Below, piece after piece: positions 12,548-24,213 of a DNA stretch of 64,000 nt; the first letter of the stretch is position 1, and each line of letters opens with the position of its first letter. Location: contig NC_046675.1 of NCBI RefSeq assembly GCF_003369915.1, positions 26,970,001-27,034,000 of the forward strand, in the 5' to 3' direction. The position numbers were made by a program, and so were the translations under genes. The DNA is from Drosophila miranda. Lineage: Eukaryota > Arthropoda > Insecta > Diptera > Drosophilidae. The notes under the pieces were generated by a model. It was given only the letters and a program-made list of their open reading frames with translations, made no database searches and was not told the DNA's origin.

Positions 12548-13338
12548 CTAGTACAGCATTATGGCGGCCTGATGCTTGTCCTTGCTTTCCGGCTCTAAGC
12601 GAAGACGGCGATCGCGGCTCTCCCGACGTCTGGCATAAAGGAGAATCGTTATGTTGAGCAGCACCACAATGGTGGAAATCACGACCAAGTAGAAGCTATA
12701 GCCCAGAGAAGCCAGCCCAGTGCTATACCAGTGTTGCTGCTGGTGCTCGGTGAGAAGCACGTTGTGTATGAGATAGTGGTAGAACTGCACTAGCCATGCA
12801 ACAAAGGCCACAACCTGCGCTCCTGCGGCTGATATATTGGCAGTTAAAAGCAGAACCATGGTGCCGCCTCTTTTGGCTGCCGAGGCAGACTTTAGGACGG
12901 CAGCAATGGCAGCCACGGCACACGCTAAGAGGCCAAATCCAGTGCCCAAAGTCGTAAGAAGCCAAAGCCAAAAGCTTGTGTCGCCGTTCTCAGTTCGAAT
13001 AAAGGTGTAAACTGGAATGCAGATGAAACATCCCATTATTTATGGATTTTCTGAAAAATTTACGAAGGCATACCATCAACTGGATAGGTCCGTACTCCAA
13101 ATCCGAGGTCTAGGTGCTGGTTTCCATAGAAAAGGCCAAAATTGACATCGCCCTTAGCTTTTGATGAAGTGTGTCTTCGCGGGTTGGCTCGTACCCAGTG
13201 GTTTGTGGTCATGCTAACAAGTAGCAGGCCAATGGCCAGGCAACTACCAAAAAATGTAGAAAAGACTAACGCACGTGTGCGCATGCTCATCTTGATAAAA
13301 CTTGTGATTACCGGGGGCAAGAGCAAGGTTTTCACCAT
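12548..13338 (-). CDS. clarin: Clarin-family four-transmembrane protein
   Basis: Exons 13338-13074 and 13011-12548 join across a 62-bp intron (13012-13073; GTATGC to CAG) to give 242 residues. The junction reads TYPVD-VYTFIRTE; reading on without splicing hits a stop. Four hydrophobic segments are clear: after the N-terminal basic stretch (LVFSTFFGSCLAIGLLLVSM), then FWLWLLTTLGTGFGLLACAV, VLLLTANISAAGAQVVAFVA, and FYLVVISTIVVLLNITILL, followed by a basic cytoplasmic tail. The long loop between segments 1 and 2 contains NHWVRANP. Topology, length and spacing fit clarins (human CLRN1-3), tetraspan plasma-membrane proteins of the PMP22/claudin-like superfamily linked in vertebrates to sensory cells. 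From memory the fly orthologue is CG1103. A second in-frame Met at residue 17 could be the true start. It shares a 774-bp upstream region with Skp2. Confidence 0.85.
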
Positions 13339-14112
13339 TTAGAAATCTTCAACACGAAAGACTTGAACTGCAACAAAGAAAGTTCGGTATTCAATACGCC
13401 ACAAAAACAAAGGCCCGCAGCCTTCTACTTACCCTTTCCGGCTTACGGGCCGAACATAAGAGTAGTCAGACTCTTTGTTGAATTCTCCTTGATTTATTTT
13501 GAGAAATTGATATCTTTGTTATTTGTCTTCTTACTTGTTAAAATACGGTAACATCTTTTCTGTGCACTCTTTCCAGTGCTGGTCAAATTCAGAGTCAATA
13601 CAAGCTAGATTCGAAAATAAATAGATGTGCCAGAAATGGCTAAATCAGAAAAGAAATTAGTTAGAAATTAGGCAAAATATTATTAGGCTTTCGTGGTTGT
13701 AGTAATTTTATTTAAATAACCGCTAAATTAGGAGCATTGTCAACTTTAAAAACATCCCTTCGATAATTGTGAATCACTTAAAAAATGCCTACAGCTTGTA
13801 GTAGGCCAAAATGGCATCACTGACTCTGCTTACTCTGCCATTGTGCTGGAGCTGCCAGATCGATTCACTTGTATACGATATACGACGTATAGGGAAAATA
13901 TTTTTCATAACTTTCGTCTGGACAGCTATAGCTAGATTAAATAAATTGAATTTAATCAAATTTAAATTTGATATTGCAATATTAACTTATTGCGCGATTA
14001 GTAATTTCCAAATTGTTGCTGCTGATATTTTCACAGCAATGGCAACTCTGAGAAAATAGCGCGAAAATTTTGTCTGCTCTGCGGAAAAAACAAAGTGAAA
14101 TTTCATCTAAAT
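13339..14112. promoter_or_regulatory. Shared upstream region of clarin and Skp2
   Basis: The two genes are transcribed away from each other from this 774-bp gap, which must hold both promoters and leaders. No coding frame of note is present. I cannot place either transcription start. Confidence 0.5.
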
Positions 14113-16194
14113 ATGAGTAGCCGTAAACACAGGGGACACGAAAATATGGAAAATCTGTGCCCCGTCACCAGGTAACTATTTTGACAAAATAGCCAACGGC
14201 CGGAGATGTCAGAGGGCCTCTTCAATTGAAATTGCATACAGTGACGTCACAGGCACAGGCACTTGTACGAAAAGAGGTCAAAAATATATATTGTTGACTA
14301 ATTAAATTGTCGGGTACTTGACCTCAGTGCTGATTGAGGCACTTTCTTGTCATGCATTTATTATTGCAGTACTTCCGTCTTTAATTTGCAGAAAACGCTC
14401 AACAAATAAGAACCTCGCTGTAGGTGCGGGCGCTCTCCTTTCCGTCACAAAAACAACTTGCTACGAAAACACTTCTTCGCCATCGGCACTAACCTACGAG
14501 GCACTAGAAGAGATGGGTGTTGGAATGTTGGACTCCGAGGAGAGCAGCTCATCAGCCATGTCGGCCATTGCACTGGTCGTGAGTACGAGCGATGACAATT
14601 CTAACGAGACTACTCCGCATGTCAGTGTGGCTCGTATGTCGCATCAGCAACCCCAACGCCTGAGTATTAGCTCCACAGGCGACACAACGCTGGACAGCAG
14701 CGGAAACAACACGATCCTTGTCGACGATATGCAGCAAAAGCTTCATGCTCTGGCCCAAGCTAAGCGCTCGGCTCTGGGCTCTGACTGTAGCAGCAACTCG
14801 AATTCCCCCAGCAAACGGACGCGAAATCCACTAGTGGCAGTTTCGTGCAACAATCAGTGCGATAGTGCTGCTCCGCTTAATATGCAGCCCTCCACCAGCA
14901 GGCAGGCCCTCCGTCAGCCCAAGAAAGCTACCCCAACGCCTACGCCCCATTTAATCAACAGCCAACAGGGAAAAGAAAGCTTCTTCGTGTATCGAACGCC
15001 CTCAATGAGTGCTCACATCAGTAGTGGGATAAACTACTTCGACAAGTTGTCAGATGAAATTTTACTGGATATTTTTAAGTGGCTGCCAAAAAAAGCACTC
15101 TTGCGGATGGCGACCGTGAGTCGACGTTTTAACCGATGTTCCCGGGATGAAACTCTTTGGACACGACTGGATCTCGGTTTTCGCACGCTTCGTCCAGCTG
15201 CCCTCGAACAGATTGTGCGCCGAGGTGTCTCTGTGCTGCGTCTGGCCCAGGCTTATGTGAGTAGTAGACTATACTATGTACTATCCCTTTGATATCTCGT
15301 TTTCATACATATATATTTAGATACAAGAGCCCGCTTTTACTCCATTGGCCTCCGACTTTAAATCCCGTTTGCAATATCTGGACCTAAGCATGACTTCCAT
15401 TAGCCGAGTGTCTTTGCGCTCCCTTATGTCCCAATGCCGACAGCTAAAAAAACTAAGCCTGGAAAATGCAGAGCTTAGTGATGAAATTTGCGCTGAGATT
15501 GCAAAGAACAAATCCCTGGAGGCACTGAATCTAACTATGGCCAGCGGTTTAACGGCCAGGAGTGTGCGACTGATGATGGAATCCCTCACAAATCTAAGCA
15601 GCTTAAACATTTCATGGACAGATTTGAGTGCTGATGCTGTGACTGCCTTGGTCACACACATCTCTCCCAATGTCATTCGCCTCAATGTGGCTGGCTGCCG
15701 ACGCGTACTGTTTGACTCCCGTAAGCCGCACCTAATCCCCTCAATTTCTTGTACCATATTTGTATCTCATAAGTTTTCTTTACGCTCTCAGATGTGAAAT
15801 CGTTGCAGAGCCGTTGCCCCCAGCTTCTAGAGCTCGATTTGTCGGACTGCAACAGCCTGACGCCAGCGGCAATTAAGGAAATTATGCAGTTCCAAATGCT
15901 GGAATATTTGTCAGTTTCTCGTTGTTACCTTATTCCTGCGGCTAGTTTTATGTAAGTGCATTTCGTCCACCCCCATAAACAGTTTGTTATCTCTGTTCCT
16001 CTTTCAGTGAACTGAAGGATATGTCGTCTCTCACGTATCTGGACATTTTTGGAATGCTGTCGGACGGCGCAATGGAGGCACTTGAACAGCAGATGCCCAA
16101 AATGGGGATCAACAAGTTCATTCATAGTTCAGTCTCGCGGCCGACGGTAGGCTCGCGTCGTACCTCGATTTGGGGGCTGCGCACGAGGGACTAA
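14113..16194 (+). CDS. Skp2: Skp2, F-box/leucine-rich-repeat substrate receptor of SCF ubiquitin ligase
   Basis: Five exons, 14113-14171, 14392-15256, 15321-15720, 15792-15951 and 16008-16194, encode 556 residues, close to the fly protein's length as I recall it. The small first exon (MSSRKHRGHENMENLCPVTR) fixes the start: the large second exon has no suitable ATG of its own, and splicing at 14171/14392 gives VTRKRSTNKN in frame. The first ~230 residues are low-complexity and probably disordered. The F-box, which binds Skp1, runs about 233-278 (FDKLSDEILLDIFKWLPKKA). Leucine-rich repeats follow (YLDLSMTSISRVSLRSLMSQ, LNISWTDLSA and others). The C-terminus IWGLRTRD matches the conserved end of Skp2. 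Skp2 recruits cell-cycle inhibitors such as CDK inhibitors for ubiquitination by the SCF complex. Introns are 220, 64, 71 and 56 bp, all GT-AG. Confidence 0.94.
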
Positions 16195-16346
16195 ACCCCC
16201 ATGAAACCTCTTCCCAACACTAATTAATTTTTAAGCAGATCGCCTACATTTGCTATCGCCTAGCGCATTTGTTTAATTCTCAATTCAATGAAAATAATTT
16301 TAAAACACGTGATTTCTGTTTCAAAATGTGTATATTCGCGGAGTGG

Positions 16347-16640
16347 TCACTCGTCCACTTCGCTGAGTGGAGCAACAGGACTTTCCCATTCCCATTCGTC
16401 CCAGCTGACACAGTTCTTGAGGCTTTCTACAAAGCCCGTTTCTTCGGGGCACTTCATTTGGGTGGCTGGTACGTTAAGTTCATCACACATCCAGTAGGAC
16501 GTAGGATCCCAGCTGTTCCGGAAAAATGCAATGTCTAGTTCCGTTTGAGTCTTGCAGCCAGGCTGACCATCATCATTGTAGGCATCGACAACACAGCAGG
16601 CAATCACTAGCAGGGAGCAGACGGTGAGTTGAAGCTTCAT
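16347..16640 (-). CDS. Small secreted protein with a reduced chitin-binding (CBM14-like) domain
   Basis: A single-exon frame of 97 residues. Residues 1-20 (MKLQLTVCSLLVIACCVVDA) form a clear signal peptide. The mature part has four cysteines (GCKT, YWMCDE, KCPEE, NCVSW). The SYWMCD and KCPEETGFVESLKNC parts resemble the core of type-2 chitin-binding (peritrophin A) domains, in which aromatic residues near the central cysteines bind chitin; the family normally has six cysteines, so one disulphide is missing. The acidic tail ends SEVDE. It lies tail to tail with Skp2, 152 bp apart. From memory of the fly map this may correspond to CG14645, but I am not certain. An extracellular, cuticle, gut-lining or seminal-fluid role is inference. 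Confidence 0.75.
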   Translation of the reverse strand: MKLQLTVCSLLVIACCVVDAYNDDGQPGCKTQTELDIAFFRNSWDPTSYWMCDELNVPATQMKCPEETGFVESLKNCVSWDEWEWESPVAPLSEVDE

Positions 16641-17079
16641 TTTGAGATAAACTGATGGCGGATGTGGGATCTGAGATTCCTTTTATAGTTACCTTGGTGC
16701 AGCCATATGCCTAGTGAAGTGGAGCCCCTACTACCAGAAAATGCTTTCAGAAATTGGCACAACAGCAAACAATCAGACCTATGTAGCACAGAACTGATAA
16801 TTGATATTTTCCCTGCAAGCTCAAACATGAAGACCATGAAATATTGTAAGTCCATGGTTGTAGGAATGAGTCATGTCATGCAGTTGAAGTTCTTTGCGAT
16901 TTGGAAATATTGAATACATATAATTAAGAATAGTTATCAATGTAACGAGAAGTTCACAATAATGTTTATATTGATTTGACTAATCTAATAGAAAGTAAAT
17001 ATTTTGTTCGGATCTTAAATTATCGTAATCGAATCTGAAACATTGTCCCATTTAAGATAAGATTGTAGCATGTACTTAC
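16641..17079. other. Short intergenic stretch, nothing recognised
   Basis: This is the upstream region of the small secreted gene. Line-by-line reading shows no further coding segment on either strand. Confidence 0.5.
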
Positions 17080-17333
17080 ATATGTGTATCAGCTGCATGG
17101 AAGCGTTTCCCACTACATTTTTATACATTAGCATATCGTCTTTGGCACTTAATGAGTGGTTATTCAGAAGCGGAATCGGGATGGGGGTGTTGATTTGATT
17201 GGTTTCGGCCCCAGTAACCAAGTCCTCATCGTCGTCATCAAACAAATCCAGCTCGCCAATCTGCCATTTCTGCCATCTCCCTGTGTTTTAATACTCCAAG
17301 CACCTCGAAAATGACTCCAAACCGTTCCAGTGT
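17080..17333 (-). pseudogene. Exon-like relic with intact splice signals but a frameshift
   Basis: On the minus strand TTTCCAG precedes 17333 and GTAAGT follows 17080. The first part reads TLERFGVIFEVLGVLKHREM in one frame; the second reads GELDLFDDDDEDLVTGAETN and continues through NHSLSAKDDMLMYKNVVGNA in another. Each half looks like real protein, but no single frame covers both: a one-base shift is needed around 17260-17270, and the downstream frame is stopped upstream of that point. No continuation exon was found on either side. I do not recognise the parent gene. It looks like a duplicated exon in decay; a sequence error in a real gene is the alternative. Confidence 0.5.
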
Positions 17334-17387
17334 CTGGAAATTACACCAAAATACACATTAAAACAGCTATCTGATACTCAAAAAGAG

Positions 17388-17555
17388 TGTAGGCGTATAT
17401 TATTCGGTATAGCCATGTCTGTCCGTCCGTCTTGTTTGACGCCTAGTCCTCGGAGATTATAAGAGCTAGAGCAACCAAATTTTGTATCCAGACTCCTGTG
17501 ACTGTTAAAAGTTTATTTCTGGCTCTATATGGCCATCCTTCTGTCTGTTATACGA
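17388..17555. repeat. Probable dispersed repeat (CCGTCCGTC ... GAGCTAGAGCAACCAAAT)
   Basis: The block has a run of GTCTGTCCGTCCGTC followed by a conserved-looking text around 'ATTATAAGAGCTAGAGCAACC'. I recall very similar text scattered through intergenic DNA of obscura-group Drosophila. No second copy lies in this window, so the call rests on memory. Confidence 0.4.
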
Positions 17556-18286
17556 ATTAGTATTTTAAATTAAAATGTTATTGATATTTACATGAGATTT
17601 AATTGATATCTGTTACTTAAACATCATTTTCATTTATTGAGTTCCATAAAAATTAAGTAAAATTGAGTGAAATCAAACAAGTTTAATTTATAATAATAAT
17701 CATATTTTAAAGTTTAATGGCAATGAATGTGAGAAGAGTAACTATAGAAAATTTACTTAAATCGTCACATCGTCACAACTCACAGAAAAGAAAGAAATTA
17801 ATCTAATTCTAATTTAAAACTCATATAATATAACCTATTTTTTACATTTTACTATATGTATTATATTATAATAACATGGTCGAAGGTCATAGCAACCACT
17901 GCGAATACTTCGCAACTCTAATCTCGTTGTATACAAAAAATATACATATTTAAGAAATCGTTTTATTTTGCTTTAAGTGGGAATTTTTTGTTACTACACT
18001 GTTACTAGTTACACCACCGCAGTAAAATCCTTATGATCGTGCAGTAATAGGTATTATACTTATATGCTCTAGAGCTCTGGAAATTATAATTTGCGGCACA
18101 TGAAATAAACTAACTGCGCTTATTGGTCAAAAACCACCAAAACTAACACATTTTTATCGAGTTTATTTTAAAAACTGCTCTTTTGGCAAAACGAAACGGA
18201 CGTAACCCTAGTGTACACAGGAACAGGAAGTTTTGTACTCGTCGATATCAGGTTGAGGCGCGATTGGATGATATTTCATTTCTAGC
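17556..18286. other. AT-rich intergenic DNA
   Basis: Very AT-rich sequence with no coding frame that I can support. It ends at the left target-site duplication of the transposon. Confidence 0.5.
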
Positions 18287-18295
18287 CCTTGAAGT

Positions 18296-19163
18296 TAGTG
18301 ATGTAAATTTGAATGAAAACATCGATGTCGATGTCCATCGATGTTGTCAAAATCAAACATCGATGTTGGATTGATACATCGGATTTATTCTTCGATGCAT
18401 CGATGTATGACCGCGAAATCAGGATCTGAAGACACGGCGACAGACTCTGATGACAGGCAGTTGTGGTACTGTTTCTGATACTGAGTTTTATTGAACAAAT
18501 GGATCTCCTTATATAGCTAGCAGTGGTACTCTTATTGTATGGGAAGGAACGCACAGGCTCCATGTGAGTGTATTTTTAGATAGGGTGCACTTACTCTGTG
18601 CGGGGGTTACATTTCAGTGCATTTACTTAGGTACTTGGCAGCAATAAAGTAAATAGTTTATTGCTTCATCCTTTTTGGTGGGTTCGAGTTTAAAAGTGCA
18701 ATTGTCTATTCTTAGTTTCTAATGTAATTTTCGTGTCGTCATATTCATTGACATGAAGTGACATGGACAATTGTATTTATGAGTATTTGTGTATGAGATT
18801 GTACTGTATATTCTGTAATATTAATAAGGTATATGTCTGAGACTGAACAGTACTCTTCATACCTTCCCAAACACACAACGGGTTGCCTTCGAATGATGTT
18901 AACGGCGTTCGCAGTTTCATATTTAAACAAATGTATACCATCTATAGTAAATTTGATTCATTTTAAGTCAAATATGTTTACTTTATTTGGCATTGCTGTG
19001 TTGCTGCTTACAGAAGACAAATACGCAATGATTTGAAATTAAACGATCGATGTTTTGCAAAACATCGATGCATCGCTCAACATCGGTACCAGCAAAAACA
19101 CCGGAAAACATCGGTAAACATCGGCAAAAAAACATCGATGCTCGATGTGTTTTTACATCACTA
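18296..19163. mobile_element. Non-autonomous DNA transposon, 868 bp, 12-bp TIRs and 9-bp TSD
   Basis: The left end TAGTGATGTAAA (18296-18307) is the exact reverse complement of the right end TTTACATCACTA (19152-19163). The 9 bases CCTTGAAGT directly flank both ends (18287-18295 and 19164-19172), a perfect target-site duplication. Both subterminal zones hold many CATCGATG/ACATCG(G/A)TG units (about 18318-18410 and 19045-19145), mostly in inverted orientation relative to each other. No transposase frame lies inside. A 9-bp duplication fits Mutator-like or possibly hAT-related elements (usually 8 bp); the superfamily is not settled. The copy sits 126 bp upstream of the start codon at 19289. Confidence 0.88.
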
Positions 19164-19172
19164 CCTTGAAGT

Positions 19173-19288
19173 ATTTTCTCTTTTTCAAAGTACGGTCACT
19201 CTTTTTGCTTTTTGTGGTGCGCCTGTCCACACGTAATTTTAATCGAAAAAATTGACAAATTTTAGGCTAGTGGGAATAGTTTCACCGC
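19173..19288 (+). promoter_or_regulatory. Core promoter/5' leader of the SR/zinc-finger gene
   Basis: ACGGTCACT at 19192-19200 is close to the fly housekeeping core-promoter Motif 1 (YGGTCACACT). It lies about 90 bp before the start codon and 20 bp after the transposon's right duplication. The transcription start is inferred. Confidence 0.5.
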
Positions 19289-22200
19289 ATGAAGATGGAC
19301 GAAGGAATGGTACTGAAGCAACCCACGGACAAGCGGTTGGGCAATGCGTGTGATTTGCCCCTGGGTCCACCCGGCGTCGACGAAAAAAGTGGAAATGGAA
19401 AAGGCGAGGAGGCAAATGCCGCGTCAGGGAAAAACAGCAAATCAAGCTCACGTCGTCGTTCAATATCGCGCCGCCGCTCGACATCTCGTCGGCGCTCAGA
19501 TTCCAGAAATGCTGCATCGCCAGGTGCCTCACGTCGTAGACGCTCAATATCGCGCTCACCAAGTCCTCGCCGGGGCCGCTACGACTCTCCGGACTATGGC
19601 AGGTATCCTGCACGCCGACGTTTCGATCGCGATCGTCGACGATCTCCCGGCCGTCGGCGATCACCTCCTCGGCGCGGCAGACGCGACCGCTATGGACGGT
19701 CACGCTCCCGTAGCAATACTTCTCCCCGTCGCGGTGGTCGTGGAATCAGTCCTTCAAGCCGCTGGTCGCCCAAGAAAAAACCAGCATCTCCCCCGCTACC
19801 CCCACCACAGACTCAGGGTGGACCACCGACTCAAATGGCTCCTGCCTATGGCGTTATGCCCCCGCAAATGTATGCTCCCGGGCCGTATGGAGCTCCACCC
19901 GATGTGTACGGTCATCAGTACGGGATGGCGCCCAATGTGTTTCCGCCCCAAGGACCGCCGCCCGGATATGGCATGCCAGTGCCGCCAACAGCACAGACCA
20001 ACTTCAATGCTGGCTATGGACCACTGACCACAGGCGCCTGGGTCGTAAATGGTAAAGTCACTTGCTTTTTGAAAACACGTTTTACCGTCAAAGATACATA
20101 CATATGTATACACTGTGTACGAGTATATAGGGGAAAAGGGTATAATTTTTCTAGTCCTGCAAATGTTAAATTGTGACGATTTGTTCCTTTCTCATATTGC
20201 AGAATACGGTCAGCAGGTCTGGATGCCACAGACCCTGGCTGGCGTGCCGCCGTCTGCATCAGAGACACTTCTCCCACAACAGCAGCCCATGCAGGAAGCA
20301 CCGCCGTCGAACCAACTAGAGGAGGAGGACAAGAAAGCGCCAGCGCTCGAGGGCGCAGGTTTGCCGCCACAGGATGGTAAGTGTGGAAATGAATTCAATT
20401 CTGGTAACTACGAAAATTCACATGCAAACCTCTCACATTATGTTTTATTATTGTTGTCATGATTACGCCCCTAACAAAAACTTGTATCTGTAACGTAAAT
20501 GCGCGCAATTGGCTCGCAAACAAAAAAAAAAAAAAAAAAGCAACAAAATTGCTGTAAAGATAATCCGAATCTAGCTTTAAACGCGCAGCCAGAGCTAATG
20601 CTGACACACCTGGGCGAGGGCTTGAAAAATAACATTCCCTTTCGAAAAGAACGCATTTTTTGCCGTTTTTGTGTAGTCGAAAAATCGCACTTCTTGAATG
20701 GACGCTCCTCGTCGTCACCCCAACATGCACTCCAACCCCAACGAGGACGGGCCGATCAAGCCACACTACACGGTCAGACCCGATCCGATCCGATCTGATC
20801 CGATGCGATCCGGAGACCGCATCCGCGTGTAACTAGCCGCTGAAATGCACTCGAGAATGCATTTTGTAAATGAAATTTGAACTTGCTTTTCTCTGGCGAA
20901 AATGCGTACTAATTTGCATCTCTCTTTTCATCCCCCATCCATATAACTCGAATCTCCGAATGGCAGCTGTGGCCCAGGAAGCAGAAAATCAAAAGGATGA
21001 ACTCAAGAAGCAGCGCACCAACTACGTGAAGAAGGTGACCCTGCTCAAAAAGGAAATGAAGGTGCTGACGGATCAGCGTGAGGACTTGGTGGACGGTGAC
21101 GGCGCACCACCCTCGCCAACTACAAAGGCCTTCATTGAGGAAAATGATCGCCTGCAGGTTAGTACATAACATGAAGGACACTCCTAACAAAGTCCGTTCT
21201 CGCACCCCACATCTCACACTCATTTTCACTGGCGTTGCAGGTGCAGATAAAGAAGAAACTTGACACCATTGAAAATGTAATCGACATGCTGAATGGCATC
21301 ATTGGGGACGAGGAACACGAGCACGACGATGAGCAACCCGCGAGCATTCGCGCCAAACAGAATGTGAAGCCACCGCCAGAACCGGTGGCTAGTAGATCTC
21401 ACACCACAAGCGAAAGTACCGCTGATAGCTCCGACTCTAGTTCATCGGCTAGCAGCTCATCCGAATCGTCCTCCGAGGGTGAGGACGAGGAAGACGGCGA
21501 CGGCGACGAGCCCGGCGACGGTACTCCTACAAATCTACTGAAGCACCGAGCAATGAAATCAATGAAGTCGAAGCAGCGACATGGTGAAGCTACAACGAAA
21601 CCAGCCCCAGCTCCAGCACAAAACTACAATTTTGTGTTTTTCGATCCCGAACAGCATTGGTGCGACAGCTGTGGAGTGTTCCCGAAAACGGCACGCGACT
21701 ATCTGAAGCATTTGCATGCCGAGGAGCACATGAATCGCGAGACCATAGAGACGCCCTGGCATGTGGGCATTGACCACGACCCCTATCCCACGTTTGAAAA
21801 TGCGCCCATCAAGCGTGTGCCCGTAAGAGGCATGCAATTCCTCGTCCCGGCCAACGCCTGGTTCTGCAAGCTGTGCAGCGTTTGGATTGGGGACCTGCAC
21901 TGTGCCTCAGCGCATCTCAAGTCCAGACTCCATTCCAACAAATACGAGGTGAGCTTTTAGTTGCGATGCATGCTGTGTAGGAAACTCTCGGTATGCGGAG
22001 TACAATGCCTACAGTAATATGCAATGTTTATCATCCACCTCCATTAAGATCTTCATTAATCAAACGCCGAACTATGAAATTGAGTGGATCGCCAATCGCG
22101 AACGGGCTGTTCAACAACAACAGAAAGAGGACGATGCCGCGAAGAGCAAAAAGGTGAAGAAGGACGACGACAAGGCTTCCAAGAAGCGCAAGAAGAAGAG

Positions 22201-24213
22201 GTGAGTACTTTTGAGCTGAATAATTACCGAATATTCAAAATAATTCCTTATAATCCACTTCCGTTCAGTGGCGAAAAGAAAAAGAAAAAGCGGAAGCATG
22301 GAAAGAAGAGCAAGCGAAATGCGAACAGTACCTCGTCATCCTCGGAAAGCTCTTCGTCGGAGGAAGAGAACCCGCAGCCACCCAAGAAAGTCCATGCCGA
22401 GGATACAGTGACTGTTCCAGTAGATAAACCAATCAACGCCTCCTCTATACGAGTGACCATGCGCAAGCAGGAGACTCCCTTGGTCACTAGGCCGGATGGT
22501 CCCTTTCAAGCCATAGTGCCTCCCCCTCCTCCCATCATCAAGGATTCCCTGAATGCGCCAGTCCGCGGCAAATGGACAGGCGAGGAAAATTCTGAGGAGC
22601 AGAATAAACGGGACGACGCCATGCTGCAGCAGTGGAACACTGTGCAGCCAGTAATCAGCGAGAGTGAGAAGAAGCTGCTGGAGCAGCTCAAGGGAAAATT
22701 GAAGAGCAAGGGCCACCGCGAGTCAGAGGAAAATAAAACCTCCGCTTTGTCTGCAGCGCCCGCAGCAGAGAATAAATCAATGCGCGGAGGGAGCCGTCGT
22801 TCCCGCAGCCCTAGGAGGCGTAGCCGTTCTCGTAGCACAAGTCGCGGGCGCATCGATCGGGATCGGCGAGATCGCGACCGCGATAGGGATCGTGGGCGTG
22901 ACCGCGATCGTGAGCGCGACCGTGAGCGTGACCGTGATAGGCGTCGGTCACGCAGCCGCGGTCGCATGCGCTTCTCGCGGTCTCCTTTGAGGTCCAGCCG
23001 AAGAAGTCGCTCGCGCGACGTGCGACGTCGTCGCAGCCGCAGCCGCTCCGAAGAACGCGTGGAGCGACCAGTGATCAAGCATTCCGAGTTCCGGCCGCGA
23101 GCTCAGCCTGAGCGTAAGCAGAGCGAGATCAAACGCGAAAAGAAAGATTCAGAAGCAAAGCCAAAGCTGCCGAAGAGCAGCAGCACTGCCACAATTGGAG
23201 GCAAGAAGCTTCCCTTTATCGGCAAGATGCCAGTATTCAAAAAGCAGCCCACAGCAGCATCTAGCTATGATGCTCTTGCCTACACCAACGGCTCCTTCGA
23301 GGCGCCTCCACCTCCGCCGCCCATGGGAGGACCCACGGCGCCGGTGGCTGTCCGACACATTGCGCCGACAGCCGCTCAAATACAAATGGCCATGATGGAG
23401 GATGCCTTTGGCAATGCGCCACCCTTTCATCCGGATGCCGGGATTATGGTCGACTACGATGAACTGATGCCGGATCCTGTTCAGTTTGCCAGCCTGATGA
23501 CTAACTGCCCTCCTCCACCGCCCCCGGGAGGAGGATCTGATGGGGAACTGCACGATTTGCACGACGCCGAGCAAGAAGCTAACGGCGACGATGACGAGGA
23601 TGTATTGCCTCCCGGAATCGATGAGGCCGAAACGGATTTGGTGCCGCAGTCATTGGATGGAGAGGAACAGCTTCGGGACGGGGAACTGCCGAAGGATCTC
23701 GCCGAGGCACTCGACATTATTTTCCCCACCGAGGGATCGGCGGGTGATGCTACGGACGACAACAGCCAGACGCAAAGCGAGCCACAAACCATCACGACTA
23801 TCGTCGAGGATGAGCCAGCACTAAACGAGGACAATCTACAGGACTTAGCTAAGCAGGGCATTCACCTGGTGACCATCGGAGAGGCAGATGCCTCCAACGC
23901 AGTCAATTCACCCATGGAAATGTCCACTGAGGATGAAGAGTCCCAGCAGCTGCTCAATGGCAAATCCGAGTCCGAGAGCCTAAAACTTTTTGATGCAGAA
24001 GACATACCCATGCCCAGCTCACCCAAAGCCCCTGGGCCCGTTGTCGCTGTTGAGACAAAGAGCCAGGTTATCAGTGACCCCGTGGACCTTTCGGACATAC
24101 CACAGCCACCGGCATCACCGACAGAGAGTGAGAAGATGAGACGCCAGGCGGAGCTGGAAGAGCTGGCCATGTTGGGCATCGACAGCAGCGACATGGCAGC
24201 ACAATGTATGTAG
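19289..24213 (+). CDS. Large RS-rich protein with two matrin/U1-type zinc fingers (ZNF318-like)
   Basis: Six exons (19289-20051, 20203-20376, 20967-21157, 21241-21948, 22049-22200, 22269-24213) encode 1310 residues. Order of parts: an Arg/Ser-rich region (about 45-155), a Pro/Gly/Tyr-rich region, a coiled coil encoded by exon 3 ([20 protein letters not shown]), a Ser/acidic stretch, then two matrin-type fingers with C-x2-C-x12-H-x5-H spacing, at 517-541 ([20 protein letters not shown]) and 585-609 ([20 protein letters not shown]). After that come a Lys-rich nuclear-localisation-like segment, a second long RS/RD repeat, proline runs and an acidic C-terminus ending MAAQCM. Such fingers bind RNA or proteins in splicing factors; RS domains are SR-kinase targets, so a nuclear RNA-processing role is likely. 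Two AATAAA signals follow within 80 bp of the stop. By map position it is probably CG9776, like human ZNF318; that identity is from memory. The fifth exon's acceptor (22048) was chosen for frame and is the least certain junction. Confidence 0.85.

Noticed and set aside
14318-14391. Upstream part of the frame that covers Skp2 exon 2 (MTSVLI...)
   Set aside because: It opens at a TTG, not an ATG, and is intron sequence; the real start is the small exon at 14113-14171.
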